NCBI GenBank assembly: GCA_037178975.1
Contig: JASJZH010000001.1
Span: forward strand, 992,001 to 1,056,000
Length of the DNA stretch: 64,000 nt
Reading direction: 5' to 3'
Source: Oscheius tipulae
Taxonomy: Eukaryota; Nematoda; Chromadorea; Rhabditida; Rhabditidae
Below, piece by piece: positions 54,818 through 64,000 of the stretch (the stretch's first letter is position 1; each line of letters begins with the position of its first letter). Under the pieces are notes generated by a model. The model had not been told where the DNA came from. It was given only the letters and a program-made list of their open reading frames with translations, and ran no database searches. The translations under genes were made by a program, and so were the position numbers.

Positions 54818-55433
54818 ATGCAGATGCTATTCTCGCCGGAACTTGGAGTTGTGCTCATACTTGCGATGCTTCTACCAGGTGACTCTACTTTTAGTCTGTT
54901 TCTATCTCTCTTTCTACATGCTGCAAATTCCAGAACAAGAAGATTTCTGCGAGCCGTCGGGGAACGACAGCTGTCTGGAAATGTTCGGCATCTTGACAGT
55001 CAGCCAAGAAGAGCCGGCACGCTGGCCGAGTCTTCAAAAACTTTACGGTCGACTGGTCATAAAAAAAAGAAACAGTCTCGTCGCCAGCATTGACAGAGAT
55101 TCTCGGGAAGTCGCCACTGGTAGTCGTGAGGCTCAGTTACCTCGATTGAAGAGACTGACGGCGCTGGACAATAGTAGTTTATCAGAACCGATGGTCTCAA
55201 GATTCAAGGGAAAGTCAGTTTGGGTACGGAGATACGGAGACCCTGAAGAGTCACAGTTGATGGAATAAGTCTGGAGGAGTTCGTCTGGCAGAGTAAGTCT
55301 ACTTTTCCTTCTGTCTCTCTGTCTATCTCTTTGTCTCTCTGCCACATCAACTCTTTCCAGACAGCTCAAGAGATTCCGACTACCTGGAAGTCGTCTTCAT
55401 CGTGCTCTGTTTCTTACCGTCACGATCCGATGA
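54818..55433 (+). CDS. Small secreted protein, possible processed precursor
   Basis: No family recognised. Exon 1 (54818-54878) encodes a signal peptide (FSPELGVVLILAMLLP). Exon 2 starts at 54934 with EQEDFCEPSGNDSCLEMFGI and continues with basic sites KKR and RLKR. If exon 2 is read straight through, translation stops at 55266-55268 (about 137 aa with exon 1). An alternative splices TGG|GTACGG at 55223 to a TAAG acceptor near 55269 and then a GTAAGT intron to an exon ending at 55433, giving a C-terminus with KRFRLPGSR. The dibasic sites suggest a peptide-hormone-like or otherwise processed precursor. The sequence beyond, to about 55700, keeps a Glu/Arg-rich coding look without a single open frame. 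Confidence 0.5.
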
Positions 55434-55841
55434 GAAGCGACCAGTGGACTGAGGAATGCGAGCAGCGTTGTCGAGAGAAAAAGTACGATAAGCTGCGCGA
55501 CTGGTAGCCCGAGCTGCTGGAGAGAAGGACAAAGACGACGAGGTGGCCGATCTCCGTCTAGAACGACACCAAGAGAACAAGTGGAGAGCAGAGCTGACGA
55601 ACCAGAATGACACGAGACCATTAGACAAGAGCCTGTATCGACGGGTGAGGATAGAGGCACGAGAGACACGGAAAGATGGGATGAGACGCCGTACGATATG
55701 AAGATCGGAGAGGAAGAACTGGGTCAATGGGAAAAGGGCTCGTTACAAAGGATAAAATTGTTATCCTCTTGGGTCACTGTCTCTCTATCTCTGTCGCTGT
55801 CATTGTCTCTTACAAATGCTGAGAAATTTTTATTCTGATCT
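55269..55841. other. Unresolved coding-like stretch and spacer
   Basis: Around 55430-55700 the plus strand gives fragments such as WTEECEQRCREKKYDKLRDW and ADLRLERHQENKWRAELTN in different frames. This could be the 3' end of the preceding gene with unpredicted introns, or a relic. A minus-strand open frame also covers it. 55817-55841 is the 3' UTR of the collagen gene. Confidence 0.35.
55829..55834 (-). terminator. Poly(A) signal AATAAA of the left collagen gene
   Basis: AATAAA, 8 bp after the stop codon. The inverted-repeat homology ends 12 bp further on, about where cleavage would occur. Confidence 0.7.
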
Positions 55842-56748
55842 CTAGACCTTGGCAAAGACGCTGCGACCAGGGCAAGGACAGTAGGCAGCATCGGATCCGG
55901 GCTTTCCATCCTCTCCAGGACGGCCGCAGGTTCCGGCCTTTCCTCCATGTCCGGGCTGTCCATCGCGTCCCGGCTGTCCCTTGTTTCCGGGCTTTCCGTC
56001 GCTGCCTGGAGCTCCAGGCTCTCCTCCAGGTCCAGGAGGTCCACGAGGTCCGGGAGGGCCAGGACGACCGGGATTTCCGGGCTTGTAGTCAGTTCCGGGC
56101 TGTCCACGGGGTCCGTTGGGTCCAGGTCTTCCGGCATTGCCGGGATGTCCCTCGTCTCCAGCCTCTCCAGGTCCTCCACGAGGTCCAGGAGCACCGAGAG
56201 GTCCCTTGGGTCCAGGTCTGCCAGGAGGTCCATTGGGTCCAGGGTTTCCTGCGGGTCCTCTGGGGCCTGGTGGTCCAGCAGGGCACTTGATGCAACCGCC
56301 GGGAATATCGTGAGTGACAGCGACGACGACTCCCGGAGCTCCAGGCTTTCCATCATCTCCATCGGGACCGGGCTCTCCGGGCTCTCCACGCTCTCCAGGG
56401 GGACCGGGAGGTCCAGCAGGGCAGCCCTCAGATCTAGGACCACAGTTACACTGCTCATTGGATCTTTTGTGGCGACCAGCGAAAAGGGTGACGAAGGTGG
56501 GAGGAGCATCGGAGGCTCCAGTCGGGTTGGTGTGCTTCACCATGATGCGGCTCCAGGTGTCGGCGGATAGAACCTGAACGTATTCTATTGGAGGAAGGGA
56601 ACATGTGACCTACTCTGAACTCTTGCATGCCCAGATCAATCTCCTGTTGTAGTTCATTGATGTCGGAAAGGAGACCGGCCATCACCCAGAGGGATCCGGC
56701 CAAGAAGACCAAAGTGGAGGCCGAGGCGGCTACGATCAGCTTGCCCAT
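55842..56748 (-). CDS. Nematode cuticle collagen (left copy), 2 exons, 288 aa
   Basis: Structural protein of the cuticle. Exons: 56748-56614 and 56573-55842. The N-terminus has the nematode cuticle collagen domain: a hydrophobic segment ([20 protein letters not shown]), [14 protein letters not shown] and a following WSRIMV. A furin-like site RHKR precedes the Cys-flanked triple-helix region. Gly-X-Y runs ([19 protein letters not shown]) are interrupted by short Cys-bearing linkers ([12 protein letters not shown]). The C-terminus ends [14 protein letters not shown]. The encoded protein is identical to that of the right copy. AATAAA at 55834-55829. A TATA-like AGTATATAAG lies about 22 bp before the repeat arm begins. 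Confidence 0.95.
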
Positions 56749-56790
56749 GTTGACAGGAGACAACTGGTACTGTCTCACTATCTCTGAACC

Positions 56791-56800
56791 CTTATATACT
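56791..56800 (-). promoter_or_regulatory. TATA-like box, left collagen gene
   Basis: AGTATATAAG on the minus strand, about 22-25 bp from the point where homology with the other collagen gene begins and about 45-50 bp from the ATG. Confidence 0.6.
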
Positions 56801-57462
56801 CTCCCCTATTCTTCTACTTCTCGTTTCATGATAGTCTCACTCTCGGAATTTGGTTCCATGACTTTTTCTCCGGCGGTCGCAAGAGAGAAGGTTCCGCTAG
56901 GGTGGAGAAGAACTAACGGTCACTTTTGGGCAGATAGCAGAGAAGAGAAGAGACGAGAGATCTGGTTCAGTACATGACTACCCAATAGCTCAAGAGTTAA
57001 GACAGTCAAACCATGTCGTCGAACTATCTGATTCGTGAGCTATATAGTCAATTTCCATCGAATAGAGGCATTGGCAAGCAGCTAGCCACTGCATCATTGA
57101 TGCGAAGGCCGCCCTTAAATTTGGTTGTCCTATGACTCCAGATCCCATTTGTGGACGTCCTGAAGGGAGCAGTTCATATCCGATAAACTTTTTATACTCA
57201 GATAAGTATCTTTTCGTTCCCCACACACCCGTACAACCACTACAGTGCTCCAATGTAGGCAGTCAAGATTTCAAGTTTCTTCGGGTTTCCTCAGGGTGTT
57301 CTCACGTCATATTTTTTTTTCACAAACTAATACACTCCAAATTCTTCTTCCTATTTCCTTTTCCCGCTCGTTGGTAATTGATCGCGTAACTTGTCGACGG
57401 CTATCAGCGTGACTCAAAAACTTTAGTGACTGGAACCGGGACTGCTTCTACCCGTCCCGATG

Positions 57463-57472
57463 TGTATAAAAG
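57463..57472 (+). promoter_or_regulatory. TATA-like box, right collagen gene
   Basis: TGTATAAAAG, 23 bp before the start of the repeat arm at 57488. Its surroundings do not resemble the left promoter beyond the box itself. Confidence 0.6.
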
Positions 57473-57515
57473 ATGAAAACTAGGACAGAGACAGTACCAG
57501 TTGTCTCCTGTCAAC

Positions 57516-58422
57516 ATGGGCAAGCTGATCGTAGCCGCCTCGGCCTCCACTTTGGTCTTCTTGGCCGGATCCCTCTGGGTGATGGCCGGTCTCCTTTCCG
57601 ACATCAATGAACTACAACAGGAGATTGATCTGGGCATGCAAGAGTTCAGAGTAGGTCACATGTTCCCTTCCTCCAATAGAATACGTTCAGGTTCTATCCG
57701 CCGACACCTGGAGCCGCATCATGGTGAAGCACACCAACCCGACTGGAGCCTCCGATGCTCCTCCCACCTTCGTCACCCTTTTCGCTGGTCGCCACAAAAG
57801 ATCCAATGAGCAGTGTAACTGTGGTCCTAGATCTGAGGGCTGCCCTGCTGGACCTCCCGGTCCCCCTGGAGAGCGTGGAGAGCCCGGAGAGCCCGGTCCC
57901 GATGGAGATGATGGAAAGCCTGGAGCTCCGGGAGTCGTCGTCGCTGTCACTCACGATATTCCCGGCGGTTGCATCAAGTGCCCTGCTGGACCACCAGGCC
58001 CCAGAGGACCCGCAGGAAACCCTGGACCCAATGGACCTCCTGGCAGACCTGGACCCAAGGGACCTCTCGGTGCTCCTGGACCTCGTGGAGGACCTGGAGA
58101 GGCTGGAGACGAGGGACATCCCGGCAATGCCGGAAGACCTGGACCCAACGGACCCCGTGGACAGCCCGGAACTGACTACAAGCCCGGAAATCCCGGTCGT
58201 CCTGGCCCTCCCGGACCTCGTGGACCTCCTGGACCTGGAGGAGAGCCTGGAGCTCCAGGCAGCGACGGAAAGCCCGGAAACAAGGGACAGCCGGGACGCG
58301 ATGGACAGCCCGGACATGGAGGAAAGGCCGGAACCTGCGGCCGTCCTGGAGAGGATGGAAAGCCCGGATCCGATGCTGCCTACTGTCCTTGCCCTGGTCG
58401 CAGCGTCTTTGCCAAGGTCTAG
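57516..58422 (+). CDS. Nematode cuticle collagen (right copy), 2 exons, 288 aa
   Basis: Mirror copy of the left gene. Exons 57516-57650 and 57691-58422, with a 40-bp intron identical to its partner. The N-terminal cuticle collagen domain, RHKR processing site, Gly-X-Y blocks with Cys linkers and AYCPCP end are the same residue for residue. It is transcribed away from its twin. AATAAA lies at 58430-58435. Identity that extends through silent sites and the intron points to very recent duplication, ongoing gene conversion, or an assembly artefact. Confidence 0.95.
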
Positions 58423-58429
58423 AGATCAG

Positions 58430-58435
58430 AATAAA
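58430..58435 (+). terminator. Poly(A) signal AATAAA of the right collagen gene
   Basis: AATAAA in CAGAATAAAAATTT. The repeat arm ends at 58447, 12 bp downstream. Confidence 0.7.
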
Positions 58436-58447
58436 AATTTCTCAGCA

Positions 58448-59846
58448 TAGCTTTGACTTTTAGTGACAGGGAAAGTGACCCTCTCTTCCCTACCCTCGTC
58501 TAATTGCTGTATTCAAGAGTGTAGCAAATCTGGTGGTTGCCCTGGAAACTAGGTCGAATAGGCACGATGTTGTGGGGTTGTGCAGTGGAGAGAGAGTCAA
58601 TTTCACTAATGGCCTCATAATCCCTCTCTGTGCAGGTCGCTAGCGCTGTTTTGAGGCGTAACTCTCTGTCTCTCACCCTGTGATCTTGTATTTGAGACAG
58701 AGAGGGGCGGGCGCCTAAAGGTTATTGCTAGGTTCTAGAAGGATCTGTCTCTCTGTCCTTTCTGACTTTCACGCTCGACCGCCCGGCCTCCTGATCAAAC
58801 AAGATGAGTAGAATTGCCTCTCCTCTCCGTACACCTGGTCTTTTGTCGGCTGGTCCATTTCCGTCATCACGCGTAGGGGAGAGACTCCTCCTCCTCATTG
58901 ATTTCCAATCGCCTGTGTCGTATTACTCATTCAGTACGGGAGCGACATCTATACTGTTCTTTCTGTCTCTCCCTCTCTTCATCTCTCTGTCTTTCCGTTT
59001 CTCTGTCTCACTGTCTCTCTGTCTTTCCATCTCTCTGTCTCACTGTCTCTCTGTCTCTCTGTCCCTCTGTCTCACGAGCATGTTTGTTTTCGAAAGGACA
59101 CTCATTGTCATTCGGAAGCCATTAATTATCCTAAAGAGTCTTCTTCTAGACTATTGTCCTTTCCCGCCATTTCCCTGGGTCAGGTTCACTGTTGACGCAA
59201 ACACCCCCACCCCCATGGTTATTCGAAAATGTTTTGTCTCTTTGCATGAGTCTCTGTCTCCGTCTCTATCACAACATGGCTCGAAATGGTTTCGCACGAC
59301 ATATTGACTCTCTTTGTGAAAACATTTATGTTTAGTCTTTAAAGAAACTTCTTTTCAATTACCAGTATTCTAATTCCGTTATGAGTACATGTCAGCTTGA
59401 CTTATCTTCTGTTCTGTCCTGTCCTGTTTGTTTAGCCAATGCGTTTCTTCGTTATTTTGAAAGAGATGCACCCGCTACTGATATGAGCGGCAAAGTAAAC
59501 AAACATTTCATAACACACTTTCAGTTCGACTGTTATTGTCATGCCGTGCACTGTTCCAATTTATCTCGCTCTCTTTCCAATACTGTTTGTTCAATACGAT
59601 TCCCGCCTCTCTATTCTATTAGAATCCAATTCTCTGTCTCTGTCTCTGTGTTCAACGACCATTCCTTCTACTTTATTTTCTTTTCTTTTTTTTTTTCGAA
59701 ATTCACACCGTCTCTATGACTCATCCCCTGTCTTTATCTTGTTTGCGCCCTTGCACTATTTCGATTAGACTATTCCCTGACTCATACATCAAAACTAGCT
59801 CGCTGTCTCTGTCACTCACCCTTCAAAATACAAGTTTCAGTAAGCC
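58448..59846. other. Spacer with TCTGTC microsatellite tracts
   Basis: Long TCTCTGTCTCTCTG-type tracts at 58960-59080 and scattered elsewhere create a 167-codon low-complexity open frame that is not a gene. The final bases ACAAGTTTCAG before TAAGCC and the next ATG form a trans-splice acceptor. Confidence 0.55.
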
Positions 59847-60147
59847 ATGGAGAAAGAGCCAGTGCATCCTGAGGGAGGTGAGGTCTTTGTGGTGGACAAC
59901 CGTCGCCGTGACAATCTGATTAAGATTGTCCTTCTTGTTATCTTGATTATTGTCTTCCCGGTAAGTGACAGTGACAGTGAGATGACTATCAAACTTTCAG
60001 CCAGCAGCCGTTGCTGTTCAGGCCAATGAATGCAATATGCACGTCGGAATTTCTCTATTCCTCATGCTGTTCTTCCTCATCCCTTCCTACATCCATGCCA
60101 TCTGGTACTGTTTCATCCGCCGCAACCCTGAGCATATCATTGCCTAA
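59847..60147 (+). CDS. PMP3/UPF0057 proteolipid membrane protein, 2 exons, 86 aa
   Basis: Small hydrophobic protein of the PMP3 (Pmp3/Sna3, UPF0057) family, which in yeast affects plasma-membrane potential. Exons: 59847-59960 and 60001-60147. A polar N-terminus of about 22 residues precedes TM1 (LIKIVLLVILIIVFPPAAVA) and TM2 (NMHVGISLFLMLFFLIPSY), then the family end HAIWYCF. The PPAAV between the helices and the IHA.WY end are the family signature. The ATG lies six bases after a TTTCAG acceptor. Confidence 0.9.
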
Positions 60148-60351
60148 ATGACTATTGTTTCAATCGCCGACTCTACAACAAGCTTTCTCCCTTCGAACTC
60201 AAGAATCAGTCTTATTTATTGTACAAGTACCACAATGAACTTCAGTTTTTGGACAGAGACTGAAAGACAGTGAAACCGGGGGACTGAGAAAGACAGAGAC
60301 AGAGTTCTTCGGTTTTCAGTCAGAGAGACACTCGATTTTTCATTGACAAAA

Positions 60352-62676
60352 CTAGTCTAGTAGACTCATTTCACTGATGGGCATAGCCACCACGGCTGAC
60401 ACGATAGGATTTGATCGACCTTCTCGAACCAGTAGCACCTTGATATCGCCGGACAGACCCTAAACTTAACTTATACCACTTACTGAATAGAAAACTTACA
60501 TTCTCCGGATTGAGACAGTGCGCCAGCGTGGTATAAGTATAAAATTTTCCAGGGAAAATGGACGAGACTGGGATGAGATTCTTCTCGAAACGGTACATGT
60601 CAATTCCTCCCGTCAAGGTGAGCCACATTTGGAAGAGGGGCGTTTGAGCTGAGGAATTCAGTCGGATTGTGAGACGGAAAGTGGGGCCGAAACCATGAAC
60701 TTCGACGGAAATATCAATTTCCTCGTTCTTGTCCAATGCGACAGAGGTGGAAGCTGTAGTGGAAATCTCCGCGAAAGCCTTGGTGGCCTTGTACTGCAAG
60801 ATGAGAGTCAGACAGAGAAAGACAGTGAGACAGACAGAACGGTGGTGGTCGAGACTGACAGAGAGACAGCGACAGTACCTTGAGCATGAACAGATCCTTT
60901 TGGTACGCCTGATTCATGGCAATTGCTTGTTCCTTCTCCCTGATGGTCTGATCCACGAAGGCTTTAGTCTTCTTCGGAATGGCCACTTTGGCCTGATGAG
61001 CTTCAACCCTATGGTTTGGATCTATTCTTTCGTCAAAGTAAGCTCTCCGACGGAGAATCTTGACCATCAGACCTCCCTCTAAACAGAAAACACGATTGAA
61101 AGCATTGAGAAGTACTACCTTTGGTTCCCAAGACCACACAGGCTTCCTCCCTTCCAAAGGGTCCGTACCGGACCCATTGAAGTGGTCGGTTGACTTTGAG
61201 CACGTCGATCAGGTACTGTTCGTTGTACATTCGGACCTCACTGTTCAGAAGAACCAGCACGGCACTGATCTGTTTGGGAGCGTAGTGGAATGGCTCTAGG
61301 GTTATGATCGGTTCTTCAATCTTGATCAGGTTCAGACGCTTGCCTTTGAAGGAATAGTAGGCCATAGTGCTGTCGGAACAGGCCACGGCAAGCTGAAGTA
61401 GTTATTGTCTCTATGTCTCTCCATCCCAGTGTCTCTCTCCTTCCCTCTGTCTCTATGTTTCTCTTTCTCCTTTTCTATCTCTCTGTCTCTCTGTACAACA
61501 TACCATTTTATTCAGCTTGGTCATTGCTATGATCGGCGAGTTCGTAGTGATGATCGGTCGATCCACTATCTTCATTCCTCGTTTGACAGAGAAGATCTGA
61601 CAGTTGCGAGTGCTGACAAAGAGTCTCCAATCTACGTCGTAGACTCCATAAGTCACAATTCCTGTTGGGGTAGACGGTAGGAAAACCGACTGGAAACCAG
61701 TGACCTTGACAGTGACAGTCTCTCACCTCCTTCATGAGAAAAGCTTGTCCATCCACAATCTGGATCTCTCCCTTCTCCGTCCCAATGACCAGAAAATCCA
61801 CAGTTTCAGCTTGACTCTTCTTCATCGTGGCCATACAGGTCAGAGGGGACTGACTTTTGAAATCCTTCTGAGTAAAGTTGGACACGTAGTCTTTCCTTTC
61901 TCCTTTGGGCAGGGACAGTAAGGTTTGGGAGAGAGGACTCAGTTGGCTGATAGGGATCTGAAAAGAGTATGAGTGAATCAAGGTCCCCCAGTGACATACC
62001 TCTTTGGCCAAATTATCCAATATAGTATACAGATCATCGGCTGAAAGTTCACTGATCTCTGCCTTGCTCCAAGCTTCCAGTTCAATGGGATGCAGATCCG
62101 ATCCTTTGGGAGTATACTGTAAGGGTATAGAGATACTGGGACCAGTTAACATACTTTATAAAATGGCCTCAGATTTTTGTAGCATAGAATACTGGGTCCC
62201 GAGGCCACTGCAATAGCTGGACTACTGTTCTGAACTTTTTCTTCCCCTGATCTCTCACAGAACCGACCTGTTCATTCTGGAAGGGAACCAAGGCGATGGG
62301 TAGATCAGCCAGTCGACTCTCACTGACCAGAGACACGCCTTTAAAGACTTTCAAGCTGATATCGTACTTGCTGGCCATGTGGGCCACGATCAGCTTGACC
62401 TCACCGTCATCGGAAATGAGGGAGAGGGCTGTGCAGGGAGTCGAAGAAATTACTTCTAAACGGGGTTTTGTGAGAGACAGAGAGACGAATTGAAACAAAG
62501 AGGCGGGGGTACAGAGCAATATAAAGACAGAGAGATATGGAGACAGACACAGAGAAAGACATGGAACCAGAGATATAGAACGACTAAGAGATAGAGGGAG
62601 ACAGAGAAACGGATTGGGACTCACTGGCTTTATCATCCTGAAGACTGGAAACCCATTTTCCACTGGTATGATCCAT
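60352..62676 (-). CDS. BBS1: Bardet-Biedl syndrome 1 protein, 10 exons, 574 aa
   Basis: Subunit of the BBSome, the coat that moves membrane proteins in cilia with intraflagellar transport. Exons: 62676-62625, 62455-62268, 62229-62155, 62116-62000, 61957-61727, 61689-61504, 61392-61119, 61078-60879, 60793-60500 and 60459-60352. The beta-propeller contains AIAVASGPSI, YKNLRPFYK, FLVIGTEKGEIQIVD, EVRMYNEQYLID and YGPFGREEACVV. This leads to GGLMVKILRRRAYF, KTKAFVDQTIREKEQAIAMN and the C-terminal VHGFGPTFRLTIRLN and GLSGDIKVLLVREG, all in the order of human BBS1 (593 aa). It begins 233 bp downstream of the SANT-like gene on the same strand. Confidence 0.94.
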
Positions 62677-62909
62677 TGTTTAGAGAGATTACCGGCAAAA
62701 ACTGGATGAATGTAGCCTGAGAGTAACCATGGTAACGAGCGAATGCGCGCCCCGCTGTCACTTGGGTGAAAATAAGTAGAAAGACTCAGAAATATGGGAT
62801 AGTAACAGTGACCTTGTCGTGTCATTCAATCCAAATTCACAGACTGTTAGATTGACATATACCACAGAAGTTTAGTAGCCCCCAGTGACATACCAAGCCC
62901 TCAGAACAT

Positions 62910-63832
62910 TTATTTCATCTTCGAAACAATTTCTCCCCTCCTTGCCCTCTCTGTCAAGATCTGCTCGTCCAGCAGTTCCATTTCCTTCCGGTGTCGCTCC
63001 GCGGCAAATTGTCTTCTTTGCTCCAAAAGGGCCAGTTCCGCTTCGAAAAGTGCCGCCTGCCTGTCACCGTCTGTACTTTCCAGTTTTCGTTTCTTCTCTC
63101 TAATTACTTGACTTATAGCTTAGAAACTAGTGTGCTTACCTTGGTGGGTCGACCGGCACCAATGGTATGGTCATTGGCAGTTCTACAGACTCCGTCTTGG
63201 GAACTACTATCTGTGGCGACTCGATATGGTGAGAGGAGGTTGAGGCATCGTCGTGAGACAGATCAGCGGCCGATTCGTCGTTCAGTAATTCGTGGAGAGG
63301 TGTCTTACTGGCTTCTTCAGCCAGAACTGCCGCTAGTTTCTTGACGTAGGACTTGTGGAAAATGTTCCGGCCATTGGTTTTGGTCTGAAAGATGTCTGTC
63401 TCTGTCTCTGTCACTGTCACTAAACCAACCGTCCGGTTCAGGTAGCTATTAGCATATTTCTTCAGATCATTGATCCTCTGCTTGACATGAGCCGAGGTTC
63501 GTAGCACCCCACTGATATCTGTCAACATGGCAGCCCATTCCCTCGAGAAAAATTCCTAAATAACCAAGCTAAACCCCGAAGAGAACTGTATTACTTGTTG
63601 GGTATCGCTACTATTTGACATGAGCCCAAACCGGGAATGGTACTGGTCCCTGTTATCGATGTACAAGCTCACAAGAAGCTCGTTTTCTGCTTCTGAAACA
63701 GAAAGATTGGTTGAAAGCTCAAAAAGTACCTGTGAACTTGGGCATCCGCTTGACTGGAAAATCTTGAATTGGGAAAGAGTCATGCACTGTAGGCTCTGGC
63801 TCCAAAGATTCTTCTTTTATAGAAACTTCCAT
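62910..63832 (-). CDS. SANT/Myb-like (MADF-type) regulatory protein, 5 exons, 253 aa
   Basis: Probable DNA-binding protein. Exons: 63832-63730, 63692-63595, 63555-63430, 63384-63140 and 63099-62910. An acidic N-terminus precedes a Myb/SANT-like region of about 80 residues (EAENELLVSLYIDNRDQYHS, then FFSREWAAMLTDISG and VKQRINDLKKYANSYL). That arrangement of E.E..LL, W..L...I and K.RI..L..Y is typical of SANT/Myb-like domains in nematode nuclear proteins. A Ser/Asp/His-rich linker and a basic coiled coil (EKKRKLESTDGDRQAALFEA; QRRQFAAERHRKEMELL) end the protein. Intron 3 begins GTTGGT. The exact family was not identified. Confidence 0.7.
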
Positions 63833-64000
63833 GCTGGATGGAAAAATCAGAGTGGTCAAAATCGATATGCGGTGGTTTATTTGCTGCCCGGGTGGCGTTG
63901 GACGGGCGGTCGATATTAGCGCGAGAGGGCGTCGGGCCGAGGCTGTTGACCCCGGGGGTCGGGACAAATAGAGAGAGAGACAGAGAGACAACTATGGTAG
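63833..64000. other. Right edge, 5' region of the SANT-like gene
   Basis: Probable 5' UTR/promoter with a GAGACAGAG run at the very end. Nothing else recognised. Confidence 0.4.

Larger units (their letters stand above)
56749..57515. other. Shared divergent promoter region of the collagen pair
   Basis: The central 711 bp (56777-57487) are unique and separate the two head-to-head genes. Each side has its own TATA-like box. No gene was seen inside; short open frames appear random. Confidence 0.7.
55817..58447. repeat. Inverted repeat: 960-bp arms around a 711-bp spacer
   Basis: Arms 55817-56776 and 57488-58447 are reverse complements about the centre 57132 (mirrored positions sum to 114264). 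Every feature in one arm has its mirror in the other at exactly the expected place, including coding frames, all shadow frames and the intron, so there are no indels and essentially no mismatches. Outside the arms similarity stops at once: GAGACAGTACCAG is the first shared block inside and CTCAGCAT the last. Each arm is one complete collagen transcription unit. Confidence 0.9.

Noticed and set aside
55724-56509. 261-residue Leu/Asp/Pro-rich frame opposite or beside the collagen
   Set aside because: Alternative frame of the collagen repeat; periodic codons create long open frames.
55947-56570. 207-residue Ser/Arg-rich open frame and its mirror at 57694-58317
   Set aside because: Antisense shadows of the Gly-X-Y collagen codons. 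Their presence in both arms only reflects the inverted repeat.
58804-59307. 167-codon frame rich in Ser/Leu/Cys
   Set aside because: Produced by TCTCTGTC microsatellite; no domain.
1-64000. CRISPR arrays, bacterial operons, riboswitches, integrated virus or transposase genes
   Set aside because: Spliced genes throughout; no regularly spaced repeats, no integrase/transposase/reverse-transcriptase motifs and no viral genes were seen in any frame.

Overview
This 64 kb window is nuclear DNA of a nematode. The strongest evidence is a pair of cuticle collagen genes with the nematode N-terminal domain. Supporting signs are short spliced introns (many of 37-60 bp, typically ending TTTTCAG), splice acceptors lying just before start codons (as expected for spliced-leader trans-splicing), closely spaced same-strand genes, an OCR/Nanchung-type TRPV channel and a ShKT protein. 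The species cannot be named from the sequence. All multi-exon models below were built by hand from reading frame, splice signals and similarity to remembered families; in each, the exon lengths sum to a whole number of codons.

Layout. 0.9-2.4 kb: a short-chain dehydrogenase (-), then a decayed secreted-protein gene (+). 3.7-7.2 kb: NMD3 (+). 7.7-15.9 kb: a probable operon on the minus strand, ERCC1 - NUBP1 - mitochondrial beta-ketoacyl-ACP synthase (OXSM). 17.5-21.9 kb: a ShKT-domain secreted protein and a TRPV channel (both -). 22.3-22.7 kb: tRNA-Glu(CTC) and tRNA-Leu(AAG) (-), then a P4-ATPase fragment and a small BTB protein (+). 24.6-35.2 kb: an accessory island with a 752-residue Cys/Pro-rich protein full of dibasic sites, two paralogous small two-TM proteins, two ISG12/IFI27-type genes plus one broken copy, and a type II membrane C-type lectin. 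37.4-44.0 kb: an SDR16C-type dehydrogenase (+) with an antisense CCCH zinc-finger gene inside its largest intron. 44.3-51.7 kb: two NT5C3-type 5'-nucleotidases (+). 52.1-54.1 kb: FAM76 (-). 54.8-55.4 kb: a small secreted precursor-like protein (+). 55.8-58.4 kb: two head-to-head collagen genes forming a 960-bp inverted repeat. 59.8-60.1 kb: a PMP3/UPF0057 proteolipid (+). 60.4-63.8 kb: BBS1 and an upstream SANT/Myb-like gene (both -).

The housekeeping genes cover ribosome export (NMD3), Fe-S assembly (NUBP1), mitochondrial fatty-acid synthesis (OXSM), DNA repair (ERCC1) and cilia (BBS1; nematode TRPV channels also work in sensory cilia). Introns and spacers are filled with degenerate GACAGA/TCTGTC tracts, tRNA-derived SINE-like copies and short foldback elements.

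The items most worth checking are: the collagen inverted repeat, whose homology appears to stop at the transcription start and the poly(A) site; the ISG12 / lectin / small-TM island; repeated use of GTTGGY as a 5' splice site; an ERCC1 intron with no usable AG acceptor; and a possible 25-nt intron.
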